This document shows positions 53,167 to 64,000 of a stretch of DNA of 64,000 nucleotides, one piece after another. Source of the DNA: Nemertoderma westbladi. Taxonomy: Eukaryota > Xenacoelomorpha > Nemertodermatida > Nemertodermatidae. The DNA lies in assembly GCA_032718475.1 (NCBI GenBank), contig JAUCBJ010009149.1, positions 1-64,000 on the forward strand. The letters run 5' to 3'. The notes below the pieces were generated by a model, which did no database searches, was not told the origin of the DNA, and saw only the letters and a list, made by a program, of their open reading frames with translations. Numbering within the stretch: the first letter of the stretch is position 1; the number at the start of each line of letters is the position of its first letter. The position numbers and the translations under genes are program-made.

Positions 53167-53610
53167 TCAAGAATTAATGATATTATCAACATATTCAACA
53201 TTATCCGCTGATTCTTCAGGTTCGACAAAGGATTCTTTTGAAATCATTACAATAAAGAAAGACATAATTTCGTAGGGGCTATGCCGATTTAGGCGTATTT
53301 CAAACTTTTCACCAGCTTCGTTGTATTGTGTAATAACAATAAATCTCTCTATCATGGATAATAGTAAGATGTTGGTTAATTTTCCCCCATGCTCAGCTTT
53401 CAGGTTGTAATCTAAAAGATGAATACTATTATCTGAAGCATCAATATCGATTGAGCTTAAAACTTTCCTGGCTTTTTCAGAAAACTCAATTTTATATTTA
53501 TCATCTCCCTGACGGTAAATTGTATAATCAATAACAATATAGGCTTGACCATCTTCTGCAAAAAATGAATGCCTTAATATTGGCATAACCATATCGGAAT
53601 CAGAAGACAT
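53167..53610 (-). CDS. Polinton hypothetical protein, 147 residues
   Basis: ATG 53610 to TAA 53167, the gene nearest the right end. The product is acidic, with beta-rich segments (AYIVIDYTIYRQGDDKYKIE; RFIVITQYNEAGEKFEIRL) followed by a helix. The second segment faintly recalls the strand-helix units of the first ORF at the other end, but this is not enough for an assignment. No membrane segment. Intact. Confidence 0.6.
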   Translation of the reverse strand: MSSDSDMVMPILRHSFFAEDGQAYIVIDYTIYRQGDDKYKIEFSEKARKVLSSIDIDASDNSIHLLDYNLKAEHGGKLTNILLLSMIERFIVITQYNEAGEKFEIRLNRHSPYEIMSFFIVMISKESFVEPEESADNVEYVDNIINS

Positions 53611-54196
53611 TATTTAATTTATTTTATTGTAAATCAAACAAACAAAGTAAAAACTTTTAAACTAAAACCATTACAAATGATTAATTGTGATTAAAGCAAA
53701 AGATTATATATAAGATATTTTCAAAAATAATACAGGTCTTAAACTGGAAAATAGCCTAAATTCGGTTTATTGATTGGTTGATTAGCCGGTAGGGAACTAC
53801 AGTATAAACAAAAAAATTATTGCGTAATAATAATCACTAATGCTCGTATACGCGTAGCTGGAACGTGACGGAATCTCACATATCATACTGGTTGGTTTGT
53901 TGATTTGACGACAGCAGTCGTGGAGTTGGCAATCAATATAATATAATATATGCATGATGCGTGTAGTTAGTGGCCACGTTGTCAGCATATACAGTATACA
54001 GTGGTTGGTTGCGTGGCAGTGGTGGTAACGTGGTGAAAAGGTGAATAACCGTAGGGTTAGGCAAACATCGCCGTTGATTGGTTGGTTGGTGGGTGGTTGG
54101 GTGGGTAACAGCTGTGGATTGAGTAGCGATGGGATGGGGGCTAGCCATGCATCGTGAGGTTAGGCTATGTGAAGATGAATATGCAATGGTTGGTGA
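53611..54196. other. Right subterminal region of Polinton 1
   Basis: No gene. A GT-rich stretch with GGTTGGTTGG and GTGGGTGG words lies at 53995-54110. The left-end 95-bp tandem units are not present at this end. Confidence 0.5.
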
Positions 54197-54507
54197 AAAA
54201 TAGCGATTTGAAAAATAATAGAAGTTACCTGATGCTAAGTGTAGACACCCGAACACCTGTAAAATAAAGGTTGGTGATTGGATGCAGTACTAGCGTTGGG
54301 TGACTAATAACGCCTCTAGCGGAATAAGCGGGAACTTGAGAAGTTACCATGGTTACGGATGAAATGCTGACATCTGATTGGTTGAAATAATAACGACCAC
54401 TGCAAAAGGTTGAAATGGTGGCTTCTGATTGGCTGCAGTACCAGAAATGGATGGTAATGACGGGCTACGGGTGACCATGGTGCCGTCTCCATGTATCTTA
54501 TACTACT
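54197..54507 (-). repeat. Polinton 1 right terminal inverted repeat
   Basis: Complement of 33227-33537. It ends TATCTTATACTACT at 54507 and is followed by GTCTTT. Confidence 0.9.
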
Positions 54508-55105
54508 GTCTTTCTCTGAGTGTTCTACGGGAAGGTCCAGTAAGGTACCAACCTACTCTAGTTCTTACCGCATAAGTCTGAAGTGGTTGCGGTTGAGCAG
54601 GTCGTTTCTCTAATGTCTCCAGCCCCTCAGGCGCGTTTTGACCGATTAATATTTGTACTCCAGGATAATCGGTGTCGAATCTAGGGATGTTAAGTTGTTG
54701 GGCATGATCATCTTCGTCCCAATTATAAGGTTCCACTTGGGTGGTAGCGAAGTTCTTTATTGCCACCATTTTTACTGACCTTATACTGTATTCTCCTAGT
54801 TTATCCTGTGGAGTGGACAACTCGCCTATATAATAGTCGGCAGCTACAGTAGATTTCCAAACCTGCATGATTCCTGACATGTTTAGCTTGGTTCGGAACT
54901 TGGGTTGTCCAGCAAAGATTTCTTCGGCTAGTTCTTTATCGATGAATGTTCCTGTGCTACCGGAGTCCAGGAGGGCGTTCACTATATAGCTCTTCTGAGG
55001 TCCGTGGACCCGTAACTGGACTACAGGAAATTCTCGGATTCCTACATTTGAAGTTGTCGCTTTCCAAGATTGTTGTTGATCCGAAGTAGTTAAAGTAAGG
55101 TCGTT
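54508..55105 (-). pseudogene. BEL/Pao protease segment between the two Polintons
   Basis: The minus-strand frame is open across this stretch and continues the BEL element of 26155-33226. LLDSGSTGTFIDKELAEEIF gives the aspartic motif, and IPRFDTDYPGVQILIGQNA and TRVGWYLTGPSRRT follow. It is collinear with 6800-7370 of the plus element. It breaks at Polinton 1 on the 3' side, within the target duplication, and at Polinton 2 on the 5' side (55105). Confidence 0.92.
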
Positions 55106-55415
55106 AGTAGTATAGAATGCTATGACACGACATCAAGGTCACCCGTAGCCCATCATTACCGTCCATTTCTAGTACTGCAGCCAATCAGAAGCCACCATTT
55201 CAACCTTTAGAAGTGGTCGTTATTATTTCAACCAATCAGATGACAGCATTTCATCCGTAACCATGGCAACTTCTCAAGTTCCCGCATCTTCCGCTAGAGG
55301 CGTTATTAGTCACCCACCGCTAGTACTGCATCCAATCATAAGCCTTTATTTTACAGGTGTTCAGGGTGTCTACACTTAGCATCAGGTAACGTCTACTATT
55401 TTTCAAATCGCTATT
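55106..55415 (+). repeat. Polinton 2 left terminal inverted repeat
   Basis: Matches 33227-33537 except for the first 35 bases, which are more diverged. It has the same CCAAT boxes. Two units of the subterminal repeat follow (55342, 55443). Confidence 0.8.
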
Positions 55416-56067
55416 TTTCAGCGACCAGTATTTTCATATTTACCAACCTTTATTTTACAGACGCTAGGGATGTCTACAGGTAACGTCTACTATTTTTCAA
55501 ATCGCTATTTTTCACCAGTAACTAAATTTAATTTTGCAATTTTTCAGATAACAAAATATTCAACAGGGTTCGAACTCGGGACTGTTATAACTCCTCACAA
55601 CTCACCACTCACTCCCCCCATCCAGCCTCAAGAGAAAAAGGCAATAAATATCCGAGTTATGCCGTAGCTATTGAATTCTTCATCTTCAACTCTGGTGGCA
55701 GATGTTTATAAATAGCTTCTAGTTCGTTAACATAATTACTATAGCATAGAATACATTAATTCGACTATTAATAATAATCGATTTCTTTTATCGATGTAAC
55801 TGATCGGTCAACTAAGTTAAAATATAAGTTAGAATGACAGGGCTAGCATTGATCACGTTGCATCTGTTACTCGTTACTGCTATTTCACTCTCTAACTCAC
55901 GCTAATGTAATAAATTTAGCGGTACACGTTGCATCTGTTACACGAAGCTACTATATTCCTCACTGTAAGTCACTCTGCTGTATTAAAGCAACCATATAAA
56001 CAGAAGTTTTACAATCTAATAATCATTTATTTAGTTTTTATTTTTCAAAATAGTTTTCATTCTAATT

Positions 56068-57112
56068 ATGGATTTATTTAAAAAAACTTCAAGCAATACT
56101 TGGAAATTTACATTTAATAAATATACCTGTAGTATTGTTTATGGCAAGTACTTTATATTACTCTCAAACGATAGCAATGTAACAACGTGCTTCTCTTACC
56201 AGGATACTCTCTACCTTCTAGACGTCTTAGAAATATTAATCAACCGACAAAAGGAATCACCAGTTTCAAGAGGTAATATTTATCCTAATATAGAATTTAC
56301 AAGAGGAAAGTTAAATATTTCCACCTGCATTATAACTGAAAACGTATATATTCAGATGCAAGGCAAATGCCAAATTCTAAACAAATCACTCATTAATTTA
56401 TTGCTTCAGAGTAAGACAGAAATATTAGAATTGTTATCACCACCACTCGAAATAATAAATCAGTGTTCTGTTGTTAATTTAACCAACCCATCTTTTGTTG
56501 GTTTTGTAAGCAAATATAAAGGAACGACTTATATGGGACTATGGGAGATTTCAGCTAGATATTCTGATGCTATTGGTCTTAGGTATTATAATGGGTTTAA
56601 CTTAACAGCATCGGAAGTAAATTCATTGTGGTATGAATGGAATTATGAAATTAGTAACGAAGGTGTCTTTTCAGAGCTAGATACGGACGATAAAGTAGCT
56701 TTATCTGACCGACTTAAAGTAAAAATAAATGTACAAGAAAAAAAAGTAATTATTACAGACAAGGAAAGCAAATATTTACAGTTACATTACGATAAAGACA
56801 TACCTCATATAGAGTTTCTCTATGATATGATGTTAAAGGTTTCATCAACTGATATAGCAGACGGTTTTGCGCTTCTATATCAACCAACTTGGAAGTTTAA
56901 GGTTAATAAGTCATGTCCAGAAGTAGTTTCATCAACATTTAATCCAAAGACATACATCGAAGAGACCGAGTGATAGAAAGCGCAGATCTACATCTCAAAC
57001 ATCATCCATTCCCGACAATGATTCTATACCTACAAAGAAAATAAAAGTTACAAAAGCAAGTGAAGAGGTAGCAGATTACAATAAGGAACATATAAAAACA
57101 GTATCAGATTGA
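56068..57112 (+). pseudogene. Polinton first ORF, copy 2 (late frameshift)
   Basis: ATG 56068 opens 301 codons with all four strand-helix units intact. A two-base loss near 56966 (GAGACCGAG where copy 1 has GAGACCTCGAG) ends the frame at TGA 56971, so the Ser/Lys/Arg-rich tail (to 57112) is lost. Copy 1 is broken in the middle but keeps the tail. Function as for copy 1: unknown, possibly PC4-like and DNA-binding. Confidence 0.65.
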
Positions 57113-57169
57113 TTTATTATTAACTAGAGACTTTTCTTTTTCAGTTTCACACTGACTTGTAAAGGTAAC

Positions 57170-57527
57170 TTTTTAACACAAAGCGTGATTATTATAAAGT
57201 ATTTGCATGTAAAGGTGACTTTATTGAGTAAATATTGGTGATAGTTTAATGTGAGCATGGGATTATGTATAAAACATTCGCATGTAAATGCGTGAGTTTA
57301 CCCCACCATAATAAAACATTTGCATGTAAAACCTACTTTATCAATGAAAATTAAAAACGCATTATGTACATCTTGGTTTAGACTTGATTTTATTATAAAG
57401 AATTCAGTTGTAAAAGCAACTTTATTTATGATGTTAGTTTCCCAATGAAACTGTTATTTATGATTGGTTGGTCTAAGTAGAAACTTGAAATATATATATA
57501 AAGAGCTCAACTGATTCAATCGAGCTC
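57170..57527 (+). promoter_or_regulatory. polB promoter region, Polinton 2
   Basis: Same order as at 35431-35803: TGTAAAGGTAACTTT (about 57158-57172), further TGTAAA repeats, TATATATATAAAG (57491-57503), and the GAGCTC dyad at 57503-57508 and 57522-57527, perfectly kept. Confidence 0.55.
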
Positions 57528-57662
57528 ATTCTGAAAATATTAAATTAATTAAAGTTTAGATATTATATTTTATTTGTGTTGAGTAGCTTATGAATTTTTT
57601 TTTGATTATATATATATAACAATATTCATATTAATTTTAAATTGTTTTAGGATAATAAAGAT

Positions 57663-60600
57663 ATGGATAAACAATTGAAATGTCCATTTTGTCCTCTTCA
57701 AATTTCTAAACGAAATTATTTAACACATTTGAAATCGCATTTTGAAGAATACAATTGTTTTAATTGTCATGTGAAATGTTCACGTGAAGAAATATGTAAA
57801 CGACATGAAACGACTACGGGATGTAAAGAAATGAAGTTTTGCGTGTATGAAAAAACTTGCCCTACTTGTAATAAAGAGTATTTATATGAGAATTATTTAC
57901 GTCACAACTGTCACCAACGTTATTATCATGTTAGACCACCACAACGGAATCAAAACAATACTGTCGCATCTAGAAAAAGACTGAAATCTGGTCAAGGTCC
58001 ATCAATTTTTAGCATCAAACGATCCGCACACGATAACCGTTTAGAAATCTATGTTTACAATCTTCCAAATGATGAAGATTTTCCTGATATTCATTCATCA
58101 TTAATTAAAATTCTTCCCCATATTAAAAACTTATTATTAGGAAAACTTAGCGAAATGAATGTACTTAGACCCTGGCTAGGTGTGAATATACTCATGTATC
58201 GATCACATTTTTCAGAGGGTGATCAAGAAGAAGCTTTCTATTTTAGTTCTTCAGGTGGTGCAGTTAATACCGTAGATTCACATGAAAGTTTTGACACATG
58301 GTTTGAGTATGTATTAGAAAAATTAATGCAAAAATAGCCATGTTTAACACTCGTGGCTCAGGGTGGCGCGTTAAATCTTTATTAAGAGTGGAAATTAAAG
58401 TAGCTGAATCCAAGTGTAGGTCACTGGAATATAAGGGACACGGTTATATGGAGTTACCTAAGGCTCTAGCGTGTAAACAATGTGTTATAAATATACAAAC
58501 GGTTGATAATGATTGTTTTAAATGGGCAATTATAGCCACAAAATTTAGTAGCAAAGTGAAGATAAACAAAAACCGTACTTCGCAGTACAAAAATTATATG
58601 AATCATTTCATTTTTGACAACGGTAACAAAGATTATCCAACAGAGTGGCAGCTTGCAATTAAACTTTTTGAAAAACAGAATTCAGCATATATAATTAATT
58701 TATTACTCTACGACAACAATCGAGTATCTATATTAAGACAAGCGCCATTTAGTAAAATCACTCCAGATAAAGAGTTATTGAATATATTACTTGTAAAAAA
58801 TAAGAATACGAGTAAACAATCACATTATGTTTGCATAACTAACTTGAATCGCTTGATGAATACAAGAGGTAAGCATATTGGATGTAGGAAATATTGCGAA
58901 CGGTGTTTGTCGCATTTCTACAGAAATGTTCTAGAACGTCACCGTCTTGCTTGTTATCGAGGAAAAAGTCAAGTTGAGAAGCTACCGTCTGAAAAAAGAA
59001 CTCACATTAGCTTTAGAAATTTAGACAGAACATTACCAGCATTGTTTGTAATATATTTTGACATAGAATCTATTTTGGAGCCAGCCAGCAACAGTAAATT
59101 TATTCAGAATCATATTCCAGGCGCTGTAAGTTATTTAATTGTTCCTAGTAGTGAATTAATCAATCCACCAAAATTTTATTTGAAGACCTTTACAAAAACA
59201 ATCGACAACAACTGTATTCAAGACTTTTTAGACTCTGTATATAATGACATCACCCAATTATATAAATGGTCTGAAACCTATACGAGACAGAAGATGATAC
59301 TTAATGATGTAGATAAGTTAAGTTTTCGGAAAGCTAAAACTTGCTTTTATTGCGATGTTTTATTTAAGGATACGTCTGAGAAAAACAAACATCACTCACA
59401 TATTACTGGTAACTATATAGCGGCCGCTTGTAACGCATGTAACCGCTCTTTATCGTTGAAACGACACATGTATATACTCGCTGCACACAACTGCAATCTC
59501 TACGATTTGCATTTTCTTTTGCAAGTTGGTTTTAGCAATAATAAATATTCCGATTGGGATATAAAGGTGATCCCTAAAAATTCTGAAAGGTATATTTCAC
59601 TAAGTATGCATATACCTGTGAAAAATGAAAAACAAAAAATCGAGCTACGTGTCTTAGACACAGATCAATTTTTATCCTTTTCCCTAAGTACTTTAGTTGA
59701 TTGTTCAACAAAGGATATAGACAGCGAGGATATAACATCAGTTCTACCAATTACTGAACAGCAAATGAAATATTTTTATCCAAATTTAAATAATGCAACA
59801 ATTAAACGAAAAGGTATATTTCCCTACGAGTATCTGACAGATTTAAATAAATTCAATGATTCGAAATTACCATCAATAGACAAATTTTATAGTAAATTAA
59901 CACAAAATACCTGTACACCCGAGGAATATAGTTTTGCCAACGCATCATGGAGTCAGTTTGACTGTGTGAATCTCAAGGATTATCTTTTAGCATACTTAAA
60001 ACTCGATGTTTGTCTCCTCGCTGATATATTTGAGAACTTTAGGAGAGTGTGTAGACAAAACTACGAATTAGAAGTAGTTTATTATTGCAGTATCGCAGCT
60101 TTCACTTATGATTGCGCCCTGAAATACAATAAATGTAAGTTAACATTAATAAAAGATTACCAAACATATAGAGATTTTGAAGCATCTATTAGAGGAGGGG
60201 TTTCATTCTGTCGAAAGCATTACATAGAATCAAATATACCAGATACTGATAATTATGATCCGAGCAAGGAAGAGTGTCATATTTTCAATATAGATTTTAA
60301 TTCCTTGTATTCTGGTAATTTAAGTAAAAAGCTACCTGTTTCAATATAGATTTTAATTCCTTGTATTCTGGTAATTTAAGTAAAAAGCTACCTGTTTCAG
60401 GGTTTGAACAAGTCAACGTTACATATTTAGAGAATGCGGCTCCAGAAGAACTGATAAAATATTTAACAAATCTTGATACTGAAGGTGATATTGGGTTTTT
60501 CTTAATTTGCGATTTGAAATATCCCAAAGATATTCACGATCGTACATTAGAACTACCCTTAGCTCCAGAACATTTAAGTATAAATGAGACAATGCTTTCA

Positions 60601-61730
60601 CCTTATATGAGGGAACAATATCATAATGTTTGTAAACAAAGAGGTACTAATAGCAATTATAAGATGTGTGCACCGAAACTTATGTTGACACAATTCGATA
60701 AGGAATTATATCATGTAAATTTAAAACTGTTAAAATTTTATATAAAACAAGGTTTAATTGTTACTAAGCTCCATAAATTATATTCTTTTCAACAAGAATT
60801 TGTATTTAAAAATTACATCGATTTTAATATTAATCAAAGACGGCTGGCAAAAAGTTATATTGAAACAGCTGTCGCGAAATTGCTGAACAATTCTTTATTT
60901 GGAAAAACGATAGAGAAGATACGAGGCCGATGCAACTTTCGTATAATAGTAAAGAGAAGTGCGACCTATTGGTCAAACGTATAAATCACGAAAATTTCAT
61001 GATTTATAACGATTCCTTATCGGGACATTTATTAGTAAAAGACAGCGTGACACTAGATAAGCCAGTCTATGTAGGTAGTACTGTCTTGGACTTGGCTAAA
61101 TTGGATATGTATGAGCTGTATTACGATAAATTGCTACCTATTGAGAAAGAATTAAACTGTCGAATTGAAATTGTAGCATCAGATAAGGACTCTTTAATAG
61201 GTTGTTACTATAACACATCGCAGAGTAATTTCTTAAAAGCCTTAATTAAAAATAATATTTTAGATACATCCAATTACCCCAAGGATCACCCTCTCTACAG
61301 CGATAAAAATAAATCCAAGCTCTATTACTGTAAAGACGAACTAGCCTCACGTGAAATTAAACAAGCAGTATTTTTAAGACCAAAATTATATTCAATTTTG
61401 GAATGGAATGATTCCAATATACGACGGGCAAAAGGAATAACAAGAGCTGTCGTGGATAAAAATATTTGTCACGAAGATTATTTGAGGGCATATAACTCAA
61501 ACGAAGAAATTTCCAAGGAAATACATCAATTTCAGAGCAAATTACACAAAGTGTATACTATAGCACGTGATAAGTTTGCTCTCAGCGCATTTGACGATAA
61601 ACTTTATTGGATTAATAAAAATCATTCGCTTCCCTGGGGTCACTATCAAACAAAGGTCGAAAAACCGATAAAGAAAAACAATATACCTATTTATCGTGAG
61701 CCAAACAATGAACTATCAGATAGTCAATAA
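57663..61730 (+). pseudogene. polB: Polinton protein-primed DNA polymerase B, copy 2, broken
   Basis: ATG 57663 to stop 61730, about 1,340 codons when complete. Lesions: one A lost at about 58335 (TAG follows at once, 224 codons); a 56-bp tandem duplication at about 60290-60400 that repeats motif A (DFNSLYSGNLSK) and shifts the frame; and four bases missing at about 60945. Motif C reads ASDKDS (about 61177) where copy 1 reads ASDTDS. The catalytic Asp residues stay, but the Thr is changed. The region deleted from copy 1 (YRDFEASIRGGVSFC) is present here. Zinc motifs and the three exonuclease motifs are as in copy 1. Confidence 0.95.
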
Positions 61731-62253
61731 GAATGTAAGTTGCCAGCAAGTGTCAGCGATTAATTTTAAAGAATTAAAAAATCAATTATCTGGTAAACAC
61801 ATACTCAAACCAAATCAGTTTATATATAAGATATTTGGTGCCACATTATTAATATTTAAAAATGGTCGTATTACATTATTAGGCAGTAAGTATAATTTCC
61901 AAAAAGTAAAAAAGCATATATTTGATAAAACTAGTATTAATTTGATTTTAAAATCTGTTAATTTATGTACTTATATTTTTAGTATCAAGTCTGTAGTCTA
62001 TAGGTTATTGATAAACAATACCGGGTTTTATGTTGTCTTTGATAATGTGCAACTTCAAGTTATATATGAACCTGAAATTTTTAATAATTGCAAAATAAGA
62101 ATAAATAATACCATAGTCATTTGCTGCTTTCATACCGGTAAATGTACTTTAATGTGTTCACCTAGCAAATTTCATATTTATTACCCTATATTTAGTAAAC
62201 TTGTTAATTATTTATTAATGTTTGGTGTTGTGACTTTAGGTGTTGGTGATTAG
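61708..62253 (+). CDS. TATA-binding-protein-like protein (Polinton 2)
   Basis: An intact 181-codon ORF. I choose ATG 61708, the equivalent of copy 1; an in-frame TTG at 61696 is unlikely. It overlaps the polB stop in another frame. It differs from copy 1 at only a handful of residues (for example NGRITLL for NGHITLL), none at the four key Phe positions (38, 50, 125, 141) or YEPE. Same two half-repeats and 91-residue spacing. Confidence 0.8.
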   Translation: MNYQIVNKNVSCQQVSAINFKELKNQLSGKHILKPNQFIYKIFGATLLIFKNGRITLLGSKYNFQKVKKHIFDKTSINLILKSVNLCTYIFSIKSVVYRLLINNTGFYVVFDNVQLQVIYEPEIFNNCKIRINNTIVICCFHTGKCTLMCSPSKFHIYYPIFSKLVNYLLMFGVVTLGVGD

Positions 62254-62339
62254 AAGGTGAAAATTAAACATTACTATTTTTCAATCAATCAATCGGTAGT
62301 TAGGGAAAACTAACCTCGTTTGAATAAGTATGACTCTCA

Positions 62340-63620
62340 CGGGCTGACTGCGTGCCTAGCTGCGTGGCTGGCTGGCTGACTGCATGACCGACCGCGAGGC
62401 TGCTGCGTGCCGCGAGGTTGACTGCGAGGCTGGCCGCGAGGCTGGCTGCGAGGCTGGCAGCGATGCTGCTCTGACTGTGTGGTTGACCGCATCCCATGAC
62501 TGTGTACACATCCGATTATATCCGGCTCACGATATTGTATACAATGACTTAGTTTGTTACTGCGGGTACTGTTACATTAATACTGTGGTACCGTACTGCG
62601 GTACAATGCTAATCAAAAGAAATCAGCATGCTCTATCTGACTATACTGTTACAACAGCGACAGTACTGCAGTACTGTATTGTTTGAGTAGGTGATCTAAT
62701 CCCTATATGCGAGAGCTACGCGTCCCTTCTAGGTTATGACAGCAGTATGCTAATCAAGGTTCAGGTAGACAGCAGTATCCATATAGTTGAAAAAAAAAAA
62801 AAATGTTATTACATCAGATTACTGCTGTACTGATAAAGTGGTTGACAGTTGTGGATAGGAGCTGCGAGGTTGACCACATCCCCCGCAGTGTGGCTGACTG
62901 CGTACACATCTGATTGTAACTAGCTCACGATATTGTATACATTGACCTAGTTTGTTACTGCAGGTACTGTCGTACCGGTACTGCTGTACGGTACAATGCT
63001 AATCAGTATGCTCTATCTGATTATGTTGTTACATCAAGAACAGCGACAGTACTGCAGTACTGTATTGTTTAGGTAGGGGATCTAATCCCTATATGTGAGA
63101 CCCCTGCATGTAATCTAGGTTATGACAGCAGTATGCTAATCAAGGTTCGGGTAGACAGCAGTATCCTTATAGGTGAAAAAAAACAAATGCTATTACATCA
63201 GATTACTGCTGTACTGATAAAGTGGATGACAGTTGTGGATAGGAGCTGCTAGGCTATCTGTGAGGTTGATCGCATCCCCGCAGCGTGGCTGACTGTGTAC
63301 ACATCTGATTGTAACTAGCTCACGATATTGTATACATTGGTTTAGTTTGTTACTGCAGGTACTGTCGTACCGGTACTGCAGTACGGTACAATGCTCTATC
63401 TGATTATGCTGTTACATCAAGAACAGCGACAGTACAGCAGTACTGTATTGTTTGGATAGGTGATCTAATCCCTATATGTGAGACCCCTGCATGCATCAGA
63501 TTACTGCTGTACCGATACCAGTAGACAACGACTACAGTGTTGGAAGAGTAAAACACTACCGGTACTGATAAAGTGGATGACCGTTGTAGATAGGCCTATA
63601 ATTTATCAGAACCGGTACCA
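62340..63620. repeat. Minisatellite and 400-bp tandem repeats, Polinton 2
   Basis: GCTGCGAGGCTGG-type minisatellite (62340-62475), then units beginning ACACATCYGATT at about 62508, 62904 and 63300, as in Polinton 1. Unit lengths are slightly shorter. Confidence 0.85.
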
Positions 63621-63954
63621 ACAGGTTATCATTACACTCTATACAGATTATGTTGCATTTTCTGACTAATATTACTAGTCAACTACTGTATGTGTTATTA
63701 GTTTGCGACGTAAAGGCTGTTTCGCAATACCAGTACATCTATATTAGAATGATATCGAGAATACTTACTGTACATGTTACGTCTACATCATATTGTTAAA
63801 GGTGTATGGTTAACCTACCGCGATTGACTCTTTTTTAGAGAACTTGTTGTAAAAAAAAAATTATATTTTATTATATTTTTATATTAACATCAAGATCATC
63901 ACCAAAATAAAATTATATTATCCCATCACATTACATTACATGCTTAGAGTAAAC

Positions 63955-64000
63955 CTACAGTACATCTTCCACCGCAGTTACTTCTTTCTGTTTATCATCG
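63955..64000 (-). CDS. DnaQ-like/unknown Polinton protein, C-terminal end only
   Basis: The last 15 codons and the TAG stop (63955-63957) of the counterpart of 43217-43819; the rest is off the window. Confidence 0.7.
   Translation of the reverse strand, partial: DDKQKEVTAVEDVL

Larger units (their letters stand above)
33227..54507. mobile_element. Maverick/Polinton element, copy 1 (complete, degraded)
   Basis: Complete ends: AGTAGTATAAGATACATGGA at 33227 and its complement ending at 54507, inverted repeats of about 310 bp, and a perfect 6-bp duplication GTCTTT at 33221-33226 and 54508-54513. The length is 21,281 bp, including a 970-bp hAT MITE and about 1.8 kb of LINE. It has the Polinton hallmark genes: protein-primed polymerase B, retroviral-type integrase, packaging ATPase, adenain-like protease, and major and minor capsid proteins. 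These elements self-synthesise and may also form virions. PolB, integrase, the first ORF and the capsid gene are broken, so this copy is inactive. It sits in the protease gene of the minus BEL element. Confidence 0.95.
55106..64000. mobile_element. Maverick/Polinton element, copy 2 (left 8.9 kb, runs off window)
   Basis: Starts AGTAGTATAGAATGC at 55106, after GTCGTT, the expected 6-bp target site (55100-55105). Gene order and orientation equal those of Polinton 1: first ORF, promoter, polB, TBP-like gene, tandem repeats, converging virion cassette. Sequence is very similar, but lesions differ and the hAT MITE is absent, so the two are separate copies. The right end is not seen. Confidence 0.92.

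Noticed and set aside
54508-55105. A third, separate BEL element
   Set aside because: The reading frame and the GTCTTT duplication show that it continues the element interrupted at 33226.

Overview
This is eukaryotic, AT-rich, repeat-dense DNA from an invertebrate metazoan whose lineage I cannot fix. The evidence is a Prp19-type U-box exon (a host spliceosomal gene), BEL/Pao LTR retrotransposons, tRNA-derived SINE-like repeats, LINE remnants, a hAT-type MITE and two Maverick/Polinton elements. There are no bacterial operons and no CRISPR. Almost everything recognisable is mobile DNA, much of it nested.

Layout. 1-1155: an LTR-like unit in reverse orientation. 1156-12419: a plus-strand BEL/Pao element with gag, zinc knuckles and protease, but with the reverse transcriptase/RNase H core and the integrase core cut out of pol. 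It carries a separate third ORF region and a 3' LTR-like end. 12420-26154: host-type DNA with three copies of a 1.5-kb repeat (two in tandem), SINE/tRNA-like sequences, a LINE tail, a pyrimidine-rich minisatellite and the Prp19 exon (21749-22084, minus). 26155-33226: a minus-strand BEL/Pao element with LTR-like end, zinc-knuckle third ORF, integrase, RNase H and RT. Its protease gene is split by Polinton 1 (33227-54507, 21,281 bp, terminal inverted repeats, 6-bp target duplication GTCTTT). About 600 bp of the same protease gene follows, and then a second, closely related Polinton in the same orientation starts at 55106 and runs off the window.

Polinton 1 has a replication/transcription arm on the plus strand: a multi-repeat protein that may be PC4-like, protein-primed DNA polymerase B, and a TBP-like protein. 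On the minus strand lies a tightly packed virion-type cassette: two paralogous penton-like proteins, a basic minor capsid/core protein, a double-jelly-roll major capsid protein, an adenain-like protease and a DnaQ-like unknown. Beyond it lie a retroviral-type integrase, a small basic protein, a hydrophobic-tailed structural protein, an FtsK/HerA-type packaging ATPase, a RING-finger protein and an unknown 147-residue protein. Both copies are damaged in different ways. Copy 1 has a 62-bp deletion and a hAT MITE in polB, a LINE in the integrase and a stop in the capsid gene. Copy 2 has a 56-bp tandem duplication and small indels in polB.

The most notable observation is the 181-residue TBP-like protein encoded directly after polB in both Polintons. 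It has two TBP half-repeats 91 residues apart and retains all four positions of the DNA-kinking phenylalanines. It lies beside a possible PC4-like protein and downstream of a conserved TATA box with iterated upstream motifs. This suggests an element that carries part of its own promoter-recognition machinery.
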